A DNA stretch of 45,236 nt, taken from positions 1 to 45,236 of the forward strand of contig JAFMIU010000020.1 of the NCBI GenBank assembly GCA_017853835.1, in the 5' to 3' direction. The notes under the pieces were generated by a model. It saw only the letters and a list, made by a program, of their open reading frames with translations, was not told the DNA's origin and made no database searches. The translations under genes and the position numbers were made by a program. Source of the DNA: Pirellulales bacterium (GTDB taxonomy: Bacteria > Planctomycetota > Planctomycetia > Pirellulales > UBA1268). The number at the start of each line of letters is the position of its first letter. Position 1 is the first letter of the stretch. Of this stretch, positions 17,449 through 25,742 are shown piece by piece.

Positions 17449-18942
17449 ATGCGCGAGAGCAGCAGACGGCGTGGGGGGCGTTCGGTGGGGGCGGGCCGTG
17501 GAGCGGACCGCGTGAGGCTGTCGGAACTGGTGCCAGAGGCCAGGTTCATCGGCTGCGACGACATCGTCGTGAGCGGCTGTCAGTTCGACGCCCGCCGCTG
17601 CCGCCCCGGTGACGTGTTCATCGCTCGGGTGAGCGATCGGGGCGATGGCCACGAGGCGGTGGCCGAGGCCCTGTCGCGCGGAGCCGTCGGCGTCGTGGCC
17701 GAGCGCATGGTTCCCACCGGTGGCGTGCCGCTGTGCCTCGTGCACGACACGTCGTGGGTCTACGCCCGCCTCGTGCATGCGCTTGCCCAGGATCCATCTC
17801 GACGCATGCGGGTGATTGCTGTGACCGGAACGAGCGGCAAGACGACCACCGCCTGGCTGGCGGCCGCCGCCCTCGTGGAGGCGGGGCATCGCGTCGGCGT
17901 CGTGTCTGACCTCGGCGTGCTCGGCCCCGACGACACGCAGCCGGCCCCGCTCGCCTCGCGCACGGCCTGCGACGTGGCCGCGGCGCTTGCCCGCCTGGCC
18001 GATGAAGGCTGCACGCACGTGGTGATGGAGGTGTCGAGCCGGATGCTTGCCGATCATGCGATGGCGGGAGTCGAATTCGACACGGTTGCGGTGACGGGCC
18101 TTGCCGCCGCCCATCTCGATCGTCATGCCACGGGGCGTGCCTACCGTCGAATCATCGCCCGCAGCATGCAGGCGCTCCGTGATGGGGGCTGCCTCGTCAC
18201 CGGCGTGTCGGAGGCGGGTCGGCGGCGTCTGGTGGCCGCCGCTCCCGGCGACGTGTCGGTTCTCACCGCGGGGCTGTCGGAATCGTTCGACGTGCATGCC
18301 CGCGCGATCGAGGGAAGCCTTCATGGCCGCACCTTCCTCCTCGTCGCCGGCGGTCAGATGATGCCCATCGCCGCCGACAATCCGACCGTGGCGTTCGTTC
18401 GCAATGCCGCGCTCGCCGCCGGGATCGCGGCGCGGTATGGCATTTCCCTCCAGCATGCCGCCCGCGGCATCGAAGCGGCCGGTGGTGTGCCAGGCCGTCT
18501 CGAACGCATCGACCGCGGACAGGATGCGGCGGTGTTTCACGACACCCCCACCACGATGCATTCGGTGGCCGCGAGCCTCGCCAGCCTGCGGCGACTCACC
18601 GAGGAGGGACGGCTCGCGGTGCTCGTGGATGAACGGCTGGCCCGACGGCTCGCCGGCACCCGCTTCGCACGGAGCATCTCCCGTTGGGCCGACGACTGCA
18701 TCGAGGTGCCCGAATCGGTGCTCGCGGAAAACGCCGATTCCCACAGCCTCGCCGCCTACGCCAGGATCGACCGCCTCCTCGCCGCGGTGCGGCGCGGGGA
18801 TTGCGTGGTGGTGCTGGGCCGAGGGCTGGTGTCGCCCGACGGCTCCGGCGACGATCGTGATCCGCTCGCCGCCCTGGTGGACGGCTGGCTGCAGCTGTCG
18901 CTCCCGGCCGAGCCGCCGTTTGGCCTGCGGCGGGCCGCCTGA
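17449..18942 (+). CDS. Divergent MurE-like Mur ligase
   Basis: This is a 497-residue protein with the three-domain layout of UDP-MurNAc-tripeptide synthetases. It has VSGCQFDARRCRPGDVFIA near residue 41, a P-loop GTSGKTTT (127-134), MEVSS (193-197), HLDRHAT (222-228) and GVPGRLERI. Several MurE positions differ: MEVSSH reads MEVSSR, the DHLD motif reads AHLD, the Lys expected four residues after the conserved Tyr is Ile, and the DNPRSE diaminopimelate motif is not seen. It may be a paralogue with another substrate or a lineage-specific MurE. The start is secure: AAGGAGG lies five bases before the ATG. It heads a group with murB and an ftsQ-like gene. Confidence 0.78.
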   Translation: MRESSRRRGGRSVGAGRGADRVRLSELVPEARFIGCDDIVVSGCQFDARRCRPGDVFIARVSDRGDGHEAVAEALSRGAVGVVAERMVPTGGVPLCLVHDTSWVYARLVHALAQDPSRRMRVIAVTGTSGKTTTAWLAAAALVEAGHRVGVVSDLGVLGPDDTQPAPLASRTACDVAAALARLADEGCTHVVMEVSSRMLADHAMAGVEFDTVAVTGLAAAHLDRHATGRAYRRIIARSMQALRDGGCLVTGVSEAGRRRLVAAAPGDVSVLTAGLSESFDVHARAIEGSLHGRTFLLVAGGQMMPIAADNPTVAFVRNAALAAGIAARYGISLQHAARGIEAAGGVPGRLERIDRGQDAAVFHDTPTTMHSVAASLASLRRLTEEGRLAVLVDERLARRLAGTRFARSISRWADDCIEVPESVLAENADSHSLAAYARIDRLLAAVRRGDCVVVLGRGLVSPDGSGDDRDPLAALVDGWLQLSLPAEPPFGLRRAA

Positions 18943-19038
18943 GCCCGATGATGGACGAGGCGGATGGACGGTCGCCCGCGCGGTGAGGCACAATCGTTCC
19001 GTTTCCCGGCCTCGCCGATTCGTTCAAGGACATTCGTG

Positions 19039-19953
19039 ATGAACCCACGCCCCGCGTCGCCCGCTCCTGCCGACAGCACCCCCTTCGACGACCTCGGTGT
19101 TGCCGTGTCGAGCCATGAACCGCTCGCCCACCACACCTGGCTCGGGCTCGGAGGCGCCGCGGCATGGTTTTGCGAACCGGTCGACACCGACGCCCTTGGG
19201 CGGGTTGTGAAGCGGTGCACCGAACGAGGGATTCCGCTCCGGGTGATCGGGGGTGGCTCGAACGTGCTCGTGCCCGATGCCGGATTCGATGGGATGGTCG
19301 TGCGGCTGTCGGCGCCGGCCTTCTGTCGGATTGATGTGGCGAGGCCCGCCATCGTCGCGGGGTCTGGCGCCAAGCTCGTGCACGTGGTGTCGGCGGCGGT
19401 GCAGGCTGGTCTCAGCGGGCTCGAGGGGCTCGTCGATGTGCCCGGCACGGTGGGCGGGGCGCTCGTTGGCAACGCGGGAAGCCACGGTGGCGACATCGGC
19501 GAACGGGTCGCCGCCGTGACCGTGATGGAGGCCGACGGGTCGACGTCGGTGCGCGACCGCTCCACCCTCGCCTTCGAGGCGCGATGGAGCAATCTCGACG
19601 ACTGCCTGATCCTGAGCTGCCGGCTCGAACTCGATGAGGAAGACCCCGCCATCCTCACGAAGCGGATGCAGAAGCAGTGGATCGTGGGCCGGTCAACGCA
19701 GCCAAGCGGCACCCGGAGCGTGGCGATGATGTTCAAGGACCCGCTCGGTACGACCGCTGAGACCCTGATCACGCAGGCGGGTGCCAAGGAACTGCGGGCG
19801 GGCGATGCGGCCATCGAGGCCCAGCACGCCAACTATGTCGTGGCCGGGCCGCAGTGTTCCAGCGACGATGTGCGAATGCTCGTCGAAACGGTGCGATCGC
19901 GGGTGCGGGAAAAACTCGGCGTGGATCTCACGCCACTGATCGAAGTGTGGTGA
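19039..19953 (+). CDS. murB: UDP-N-acetylenolpyruvoylglucosamine reductase-like protein (MurB)
   Basis: This is a 304-residue FAD enzyme homologue of peptidoglycan precursor synthesis. FAD-binding features are present: GGGSNVLVPDAGF (71-83), GLEGLVDVPGTVGGALVGNAG (127-147) and FEARWS. The C-terminal Glu (E302) and HANYVV are also conserved. In the usual GS(V/F)FKNP motif the catalytic Ser is replaced: the sequence reads SVAMMFKDP, putting Met230 at the proton-donor position. Ser227 is close by. So either the enzyme uses another donor or it is not a standard MurB. ATG 19039 is favoured by AAGGA eight bases upstream; an in-frame ATG at 18964 is less likely. The ftsQ-like gene follows after four bases. 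Confidence 0.85.
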   Translation: MNPRPASPAPADSTPFDDLGVAVSSHEPLAHHTWLGLGGAAAWFCEPVDTDALGRVVKRCTERGIPLRVIGGGSNVLVPDAGFDGMVVRLSAPAFCRIDVARPAIVAGSGAKLVHVVSAAVQAGLSGLEGLVDVPGTVGGALVGNAGSHGGDIGERVAAVTVMEADGSTSVRDRSTLAFEARWSNLDDCLILSCRLELDEEDPAILTKRMQKQWIVGRSTQPSGTRSVAMMFKDPLGTTAETLITQAGAKELRAGDAAIEAQHANYVVAGPQCSSDDVRMLVETVRSRVREKLGVDLTPLIEVW

Positions 19954-19957
19954 GAGC

Positions 19958-20839
19958 GTGCCGCCGGGTCCCGTCAACCAGCCGCCGCGTCGCCGCGACC
20001 AGCCCGCCGAGGTGCCTCCACCCGGGCGGATGGCCGCCTTCTTCGACGAGCATCGCGCTGGCGTCGGCGCGCTGATGGTGGCCGCGGCCGCCGTGGCGAT
20101 CGGCTGGATGGCCTGGTCGAGGCTCGGCGACCGGGTGCGGGGCCATCGTGACCTCGTGCTGCATCCCGAGGCGATCCAACTCGTGGGCCAGGCCCCCTGG
20201 GTGACCACCGACCTGCAGGCCGAAGCCCTCCGCGACGCCAGCCTTGACGAGGGGCTCCCTCTCGACGACCCCGAACTCGTGCGGCGACTGGCCCGTGCCT
20301 TTGCCATGCATCCCTGGGTGCGCGAGGTGGTGTCGGTGACGGTGCGGCATCCGGCCTCGGCGAAGGTGGAGATCCGCTGTCGCGAGCCGGTGGCGATGGT
20401 GTCGGTGCCCGGCGGGCTGCTCGGCGTCGATGCCCAGGGCGTGGTGCTGCCCAGCGGTGATTTCACGTCGGAGTCGGCGGCAACCTATCCGAAGATCGTC
20501 GGCGCGGGCTCGGGCCCGCAGGGCGCCGTCGGCTTTCCCTGGGGCGATCCCCTGGTGGAGGAAGGAGCCGCGCTGGCCGCCGCCATCGGCCCCGACTGGG
20601 CCGCACGCTCGCTCGTGGAATGCCGGCCGATGGGCAAGGGAAGCGGCTCGCGGGCGTGGGAGTTGCTCGATGCCGATGGCCGTGTGATCGTTTTCGGATC
20701 GGCTCCCGGCCATGAACAGGCAGGTGAACCGACCGCGGCGCTGAAGCTGTCTCGCCTGCGTGCGATCCCGGCCGATGCCAAGGAAACGAGGATCGACCTG
20801 ACCATGCCGGTGGAGGCACGCGCGATCTCCGGCGGCTGA
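19958..20839 (+). CDS. ftsQ: FtsQ-like cell-division protein
   Basis: This is a 293-residue protein. It has a short Pro/Arg-rich cytoplasmic tail, one transmembrane helix (VGALMVAAAAVAIGWMAW, about 36-53) and a periplasmic POTRA-like region (VRRLARAFAMHPWVREV, about 108-124, then VTVRHPASAKVEIRCREPVA). This matches FtsQ/DivIB topology, which links the FtsB/L complex to septal wall synthesis. The position after a Mur ligase and murB, as in dcw clusters, supports this. The start is GTG, four bases after the murB stop. The C-terminal beta domain is divergent, so the call rests on topology, the POTRA segment and context. Confidence 0.75.
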   Translation: MPPGPVNQPPRRRDQPAEVPPPGRMAAFFDEHRAGVGALMVAAAAVAIGWMAWSRLGDRVRGHRDLVLHPEAIQLVGQAPWVTTDLQAEALRDASLDEGLPLDDPELVRRLARAFAMHPWVREVVSVTVRHPASAKVEIRCREPVAMVSVPGGLLGVDAQGVVLPSGDFTSESAATYPKIVGAGSGPQGAVGFPWGDPLVEEGAALAAAIGPDWAARSLVECRPMGKGSGSRAWELLDADGRVIVFGSAPGHEQAGEPTAALKLSRLRAIPADAKETRIDLTMPVEARAISGG

Positions 20840-20867
20840 CCTCCGACACCACCGAGGAACGAGGATC

Positions 20868-21407
20868 ATGAAACTTCGAGCCGATCGTTCCGTGCTCTGC
20901 GTGATCGACGTGCAGGAGCGGCTCGTGCCGGCCATGGCCGACGCCGATCGCGTGGTGGCCCGCTGCCTTCGGCTCGCAACGGCCGCCACGATCCTCGGCG
21001 TGCCCGCCATCCTCACCGAGCAGTATCCGAAGGGCCTCGGGCCCACCGTCCCGTCGCTCGCCGCCACGCTGCCGTCGCCGCTGGCGAAGATGTCGTTCAG
21101 TTGCTGCGGCGCGGCGTCGTTTTCCGGCTACCTGCCCGGGGCTCCCTTCGCGTGCGTGCTGTGCGGACTGGAGACGCACGTGTGCGTGACGCAGACGGCC
21201 ATCGATCTCCGCGAAGAGGGCCACGACGTGTTCGTCGTCGTCGATGCCGTGGCCTCGCGACACGCGATCGATCACGACGTGGCGCTGCGGCGGCTGGAGG
21301 CGGCAGGCATCATCCTCACCACGTCGGAATCAGTGCTCTTCGAGTGGTGCGGCACCGCGGAGCATCCGCGGTTTCAGGAGGTTCGTCGCCTCGTGATCGA
21401 TTCATGA
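20868..21407 (+). CDS. Isochorismatase-family cysteine hydrolase
   Basis: This is a 179-residue protein. The Asp-Lys-Cys catalytic triad of the family is visible: VIDVQERLVPAM (Asp near residue 14), AKMSFSC (Lys near 74) and GLETHVCVTQTA (Cys near 106). It is closest in pattern to YcaC/nicotinamidase-like hydrolases of unknown substrate. No neighbour suggests a substrate. Its stop codon abuts the stop of the convergent tsaE: the two frames overlap by six bases, with no terminator between them. Confidence 0.9.
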   Translation: MKLRADRSVLCVIDVQERLVPAMADADRVVARCLRLATAATILGVPAILTEQYPKGLGPTVPSLAATLPSPLAKMSFSCCGAASFSGYLPGAPFACVLCGLETHVCVTQTAIDLREEGHDVFVVVDAVASRHAIDHDVALRRLEAAGIILTTSESVLFEWCGTAEHPRFQEVRRLVIDS

Positions 21408-21890
21408 CCGCAGCGCCGCCACGGTGGCGGCATGGCGGAGCCCGTGGCTCGAGAAGGTGAACGAGCGGGCCGTGGGCGATTCGATGCCGATCATCACCTC
21501 GAGCCGCTCATCGGGCATCGAACCGGCGATCCGCTCCGGCCACTCGACGCAGGCCCAGGCGGCCCTTGCCACGGCGTCGTGCCAGCCGAGTTCACCGAGC
21601 TCGTCGTCACCTCCAAGGCGATACATGTCGGCATGCACGAGCGTGCCGTGGGGCCCGGGGTGCTCGTGGATGAGTCCGAACGTGGGGCTCACCACCTCCG
21701 TGGGGTCGATGCCGGCCGCGGCCGCGAGGGCCTTCACGAAGGTCGTTTTTCCCGCACCCAGGTCGCCGTGCAGGGCCAGGAAGGCGGGATGAGGAAGGGC
21801 GTCGAGCAGCCGTCGGGCGAGGGGCGCAAGGGCTGCCTCATCGGCGACGGCGACGGTGACCGAACGGGTGCTCTCGGAGGAATCAGGCAT
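21402..21890 (-). CDS. tsaE: tRNA threonylcarbamoyladenosine biosynthesis ATPase
   Basis: This is a 162-residue P-loop protein. Walker A GDLGAGKTTF, then VVSPTFGLIHEH, LVHADMYRLG and CVEWPERIAG match TsaE, the ATPase that works with TsaD and TsaB on the universal t6A37 tRNA modification. Length is typical. The ATG at 21890 overlaps the end of thiL by eight bases, so the two are co-translated. Confidence 0.94.
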   Translation of the reverse strand: MPDSSESTRSVTVAVADEAALAPLARRLLDALPHPAFLALHGDLGAGKTTFVKALAAAAGIDPTEVVSPTFGLIHEHPGPHGTLVHADMYRLGGDDELGELGWHDAVARAAWACVEWPERIAGSMPDERLEVMIGIESPTARSFTFSSHGLRHAATVAALRS

Positions 21891-22821
21891 CGAAGTCGTG
21901 GACGTAGCCCCGTGGGGTGAGGGGAGTGACCGCTCCCGCGGCATCGCGGGCGCGGAGTCCGGGCTCCGCCACCACCTCGCCGATCACCACGACCGACGTG
22001 CCGATCGAGTCGGGAGACGAGGCGGCCAGTCGACGGGCCTCTGCGGCGGGCATCGCGAGGACCAGCTCGAAGTCTTCACCATCGCCGAGCGCATGATCGA
22101 GCGGACTCGTCCCATCGGTGGCCTGCGCGGCGAGACGCTCGGCGTCAGCGTGCACGGGAATCGCATCGAGCTGAAGCACGGCCCCGGTTCCGCTGGCCTG
22201 CATCATCCGCGACACGTCGAGCGTGAGGCCGTCGCTGATGTCGATCGCCGCATGCACCTCGTAGGCCTCGGCGATCGCGATCGCCTCGCGGCAGCGCGGG
22301 TTGACGGCGAGGTGGCGGCCAAGGATGCTGCCGCCGAGGGGCCCGGTCACGCAGAGCAGGTCGCCCACCTGGGCTCCGTCGCGGCGCCATGCCCGCCCGG
22401 GAGCCACGCTGCCGATGGCTGTGATCGACACCACGAGCGGGCCGTTCCAGGCATTGGTGTCACCACCGGCGAGGGTGACACCATGCGCCTCCGCCAGAGG
22501 CAGGATGCCCTCGAGCAGACCCCGGCCGATGGCGTCGCCGTCCTGGCGTGGAAGGGCCACGGCCACGACCACCGCCTCGGGGCGGGCGGCCATCGCGGCA
22601 AGGTCGCTGAGATTGACGGCCAAGGCCTTGTGGCCCACCTGGGCTGGCGTGCAGCCGTCGCCGAGGATGAAGTCGACACCGTCCATGAGCATGTCGACCG
22701 TGACGACCGTGCGACGCATGGCTGGAGGTCGCAGCACGGCGGCGTCGTCGCCCGGCGGCACGTCGAGCCGCGGATCGGAAGGGATGGCGGCCAGCAGGCG
22801 GGCGACGAACTCGGTCTCCAT
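21883..22821 (-). CDS. thiL: Thiamine-monophosphate kinase
   Basis: This is a 312-residue protein that makes thiamine diphosphate from thiamine monophosphate. Motifs: PPGDDAAVLRPP (about 22-33), VTVDMLMDGVDF, GHKALAVNLSDLAAMAA, GGDTN and AIDISDGLTLDVSRM (about 190-204). These are the Mg-ATP and substrate-binding signatures of ThiL in the PurM-like superfamily. The ATG at 22821 is a good start, since the family begins with a short acidic N-terminus (ETEFVARL). No other thiamine gene is in the window. Confidence 0.94.
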   Translation of the reverse strand: METEFVARLLAAIPSDPRLDVPPGDDAAVLRPPAMRRTVVTVDMLMDGVDFILGDGCTPAQVGHKALAVNLSDLAAMAARPEAVVVAVALPRQDGDAIGRGLLEGILPLAEAHGVTLAGGDTNAWNGPLVVSITAIGSVAPGRAWRRDGAQVGDLLCVTGPLGGSILGRHLAVNPRCREAIAIAEAYEVHAAIDISDGLTLDVSRMMQASGTGAVLQLDAIPVHADAERLAAQATDGTSPLDHALGDGEDFELVLAMPAAEARRLAASSPDSIGTSVVVIGEVVAEPGLRARDAAGAVTPLTPRGYVHDFDA

Positions 22822-22862
22822 GGCGGCATTGTCGCCCGGAGGCCGCTCCCGGCAAGCGGGCC

Positions 22863-24176
22863 TCAGCGTCGGACCGTGTCCGACACGATGTGGCCGAAGA
22901 GCGTCTCGCGGCCGCGGAGCACGTAAAACTTGATCGGGTTGAGGTGATCCTCGGAGGCCTTGTCGAGGATGTAGGAGACGTTTTCCGGGGCAATCGTCTC
23001 CCAGACGTGGAGCCCCACGAGGATGTCCCCCTCCTGGATGCCCTGCTCGGCCGCAGGGCCATTCTCGCGCACCGCGGTCACCGTTAGGCCGCCCCGATAC
23101 CGCGACTGCAGCTTCTGCACCTTGCTCGCGGCGACGGGCTGCAGCCTCACGCCGATCTCCGCCCAGCACCGGTCATCGAGCGACTCCTGGTCGCGAGTGA
23201 GCTTGGCGAGGGCGAGGTCGATCTGCTCCTCGGAGCCGGCTCGCACGAGCGTCACCGGCACGCGGTCGCCCGCCTTGCGACCGAGCAGGGCACGCTCGAT
23301 GTCGAGCTGGCGGGTCACCGGCATGTCACCGATGCGGGTGATGCGGTCGCCGGCCCGGAGGCCGCCGCTTTCGGCAGGGCTCCGGCTGTGCACCGATTCC
23401 ACGAGGGCGCCGGCATGGCCGTCGCCCCGCACCACGAGGCCGTGCCACGTCTGGTTGATCCGCTCCGCCGAGAGCAGCTGCGAGACGATGTCGAGCACGC
23501 GGTCGACCGGAATGGCGAAGCCGATGCCCTGGGCGCCCGCCCGAACCGCGACATTGATGCCGATCACTTCGCCGTTGATGTTGAGCAGCGGGCCGCCGGA
23601 GTTGCCAGGGTTGATGCTGGCATCGGTCTGGATGAGATCCTCGTATCGCTGCGTGCGGCTCACCTCCACGTTGCGGTGAAGGGCCGACACGATGCCACGG
23701 GTCACCGTGTGCTCGTAGCCGTAGGCATTGCCAAGCGCGAGCACGGTCTCGCCGATCATGAGGTCGCTCGATGTGCCGATCCGAGCGACCGGCAGGCATT
23801 CGTCGGCGTCGATCTTGATCACGGCCAGGTCGGTGCGAGGGTCGTGGGAAACGAGGGTGGCCGCCACGGTGCGACCCGTGGAGAGGGTCACCTCGATCCG
23901 CTTCACGCCCTCCACGACGTGGAAGTTGGTGACGGCATACCCTCGGGGGTCGATCACCACGCCGGTGCCCATGCCATTCACCCGGCGCACCTCGCCGTCG
24001 GTGCCGTCGGTGCCGCCCCCCACGAGCTTTTGCCCGTGGATGTTGACGACCGAATCCCGCTGCGACTCGATCGCCTGAACGATGGCGGTGCGTCGCGACT
24101 CGGCACACGCGGATTGAACCGGGAGCGTGGCGATCAGCACGGCTGCCAGCGGCAGCAAAGCCTTCAGACACCGCAT
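22863..24176 (-). CDS. HtrA/DegP-type periplasmic serine protease with two PDZ domains
   Basis: This is a 437-residue protein. The N-terminus is a clear Sec signal peptide (MRCLKALLPLAAVLIATLP, then VQSACA). The trypsin-like domain carries the catalytic triad: His in VTNFHVVEG, Asp in PRTDLAVIK and Ser in INPGNSGGP. Two PDZ domains follow (about 240-330 with GGLRAGDRITRIGD, and about 340-430 with GIQEGDILVG). The role is quality control of exported proteins. The ATG at 24176 was chosen because it gives the signal peptide; the open frame extends upstream without support. It is transcribed towards thiL, with 41 bases between them. Confidence 0.92.
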   Translation of the reverse strand: MRCLKALLPLAAVLIATLPVQSACAESRRTAIVQAIESQRDSVVNIHGQKLVGGGTDGTDGEVRRVNGMGTGVVIDPRGYAVTNFHVVEGVKRIEVTLSTGRTVAATLVSHDPRTDLAVIKIDADECLPVARIGTSSDLMIGETVLALGNAYGYEHTVTRGIVSALHRNVEVSRTQRYEDLIQTDASINPGNSGGPLLNINGEVIGINVAVRAGAQGIGFAIPVDRVLDIVSQLLSAERINQTWHGLVVRGDGHAGALVESVHSRSPAESGGLRAGDRITRIGDMPVTRQLDIERALLGRKAGDRVPVTLVRAGSEEQIDLALAKLTRDQESLDDRCWAEIGVRLQPVAASKVQKLQSRYRGGLTVTAVRENGPAAEQGIQEGDILVGLHVWETIAPENVSYILDKASEDHLNPIKFYVLRGRETLFGHIVSDTVRR

Positions 24177-24368
24177 GCAGTCACGATCCCCGGCGATCTC
24201 GTCGGTGCCCCGCCTGCGTCGGCGGCCCCCGCACCTAGCGTGAGAATCGGCCGTCGAGCGTTGGCCATGCACCGGGAGGCCGGGAGCCCGCACACCTTTT
24301 CATTTTGCGGGGGGGAAGCCCCTCGGGCGTTCCAGACCGGAAAACCGTGCCGACCTCGAAAAAACGAC

Positions 24369-25586
24369 TCATGTCGGCCCGGGGGGGCGATCGGAGCGTT
24401 CGGGGGCGTGGAGGCCGGCCAGCCAGGGGAGAAACTGGAGCAGCAGAAACAGCCCAAGCACACCCAGCACGATGGCCGGCCAGGCATCGATCAGGCTGCC
24501 AGCCAAGCCCCAGCCGAGTTCCTTGGCCAGCCCGGCGATGAAGGTGCCCACCACCAGCACCACCAGGGCGGCCATGATCAGGCCGCAGCCCAGGGAAGCC
24601 ATGGTGCCCCGAAAGGTCCCCAGCTCCGAAAACTCCTCTCGGTGCAGGTCGACGGAGCGACCCTTGGCAAGACTCCGCGGCACCGTTTCGGCCAGTTCGA
24701 TGGCGCGGGCCGCGTCGTTCCAGGTGGCCGCGGCGATCCCCTCGTCGGCACCGCCGGGCGAGGCGGCGAGTGCGGCATCGAGCACGCCAAGGATGGCCGC
24801 CCCCCGATCACACGCCAGCGTCTCGGTGCGGCCGTCGGAATGCGTCCACTGCCACGTGGTGCCGGGAGGGTCGGGGGCTTCCACCGACACGACGCCCGAG
24901 GCGCCCTGGAGCCGGATGGTGAGGCTGTCGTCGGCGGCCGGTACGACCTGCCAGCGGGATGGAAACTGCGTGGGGCCCGTGAGCCCGACGGCGAGCGTGG
25001 GCCAGGCGGCCTCGGGATCGGGGCCACCCAGCGTCGACAGCTTCGCCGGATCTCCGGCGAGCACGCGGATGAGATCGGCGTCGCGGGAGAGGTGCGCGAG
25101 CACGCTCGACCGCGAGCGGTCGCGGAGGCGGCGCTCCACGTGGAGCGACTCGACGGCGCCGATCGGCCCCACGCCGGCAAGGCCGGCGGTGATCACCTCC
25201 TGCAGCCGTGCGACGAACGGATGGAGTCGATCGGGAAGGCACGGCACGAGCACGCCGTGGGCGTCGCCTCGAATCATGTCGAGTTCATACGCCCAGAGCA
25301 TCGAGAGTTCGAGCGGCTGGGCGAGCACGAGGGGCTGGCCCGCCTGCACGAGCGTGCGGACGGCCTGCGCCCGGTCGTCATCCCAGCCGTCGCTGCCGAC
25401 GATCACGGCATCGCAGACGGCCGCGTCGAGGAGGGGCTCCCAGGTCGTCACCGTCGGCGCGGTGATCCCTGAGGCAGGCCCGTCGGGAATGCCATAGGCC
25501 GCCACCAGGCGATCACCCCGGCGGACCGCGGCGACAGCCACCTCACGGGTGCGGTGATCGAGTCCGAGCAGTCCGAGTCGCAGCAT
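24369..25586 (-). CDS. Oxidoreductase-like (Gfo/Idh/MocA-type) protein with C-terminal membrane helices
   Basis: This is a 405-residue protein. The N-terminus (LRLGLLGLDHRTREVAVAAV) and the later strand-helix pattern (AVIVGSDGWDDDRAQAVRTL, PLVLAQPLELS) resemble the Rossmann half of Gfo/Idh/MocA dehydrogenases, but the Gly-rich NAD loop is poor and the usual EKP motif reads AQP. The last 70 residues hold two transmembrane helices (LIMAALVVLVVGTFIAGLA and AIVLGVLGLFLLLQFLPWL). It is therefore probably a membrane-bound, perhaps non-catalytic, relative. Divergent from cinA; the shared 156-base gap contains a small inverted repeat. Confidence 0.55.
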   Translation of the reverse strand: MLRLGLLGLDHRTREVAVAAVRRGDRLVAAYGIPDGPASGITAPTVTTWEPLLDAAVCDAVIVGSDGWDDDRAQAVRTLVQAGQPLVLAQPLELSMLWAYELDMIRGDAHGVLVPCLPDRLHPFVARLQEVITAGLAGVGPIGAVESLHVERRLRDRSRSSVLAHLSRDADLIRVLAGDPAKLSTLGGPDPEAAWPTLAVGLTGPTQFPSRWQVVPAADDSLTIRLQGASGVVSVEAPDPPGTTWQWTHSDGRTETLACDRGAAILGVLDAALAASPGGADEGIAAATWNDAARAIELAETVPRSLAKGRSVDLHREEFSELGTFRGTMASLGCGLIMAALVVLVVGTFIAGLAKELGWGLAGSLIDAWPAIVLGVLGLFLLLQFLPWLAGLHAPERSDRPPGPT

Positions 25587-25628
25587 CGACGGAATCCGGG
25601 GCGGGGCGGCGGGGGTGGGTGCGCGGGT

Positions 25629-25652
25629 GGCACGACAAGTGCCCTTTATAGA
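25629..25652. promoter_or_regulatory. Inverted repeat and possible -10 box in the divergent gap before cinA
   Basis: GGCAC at 25629-25633 and GTGCC at 25639-25643 form a palindrome with a five-base centre. An AT-rich TATAGA (25647-25652) follows directly. This could be an operator overlapping a promoter for cinA or for the divergent gene. The region is short and the evidence is positional only. Confidence 0.3.
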
Positions 25653-25742
25653 TGATTGTGGAACTGGATGATGATGCGGCGATGTGACCGCCGCACCGCG
25701 GGCCAGATCGCCACCGACGCCTGAACCCCCTGGAAGCCCGGC

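Noticed and set aside
25629..25645. A sigma-54 promoter reading of TGGCAC followed by GTGCC
   Set aside because: The -12 element would have to be TTGC with a five-base spacer; the sequence has GTGC, and no enhancer-binding protein gene is near. A simple palindrome is the safer description.
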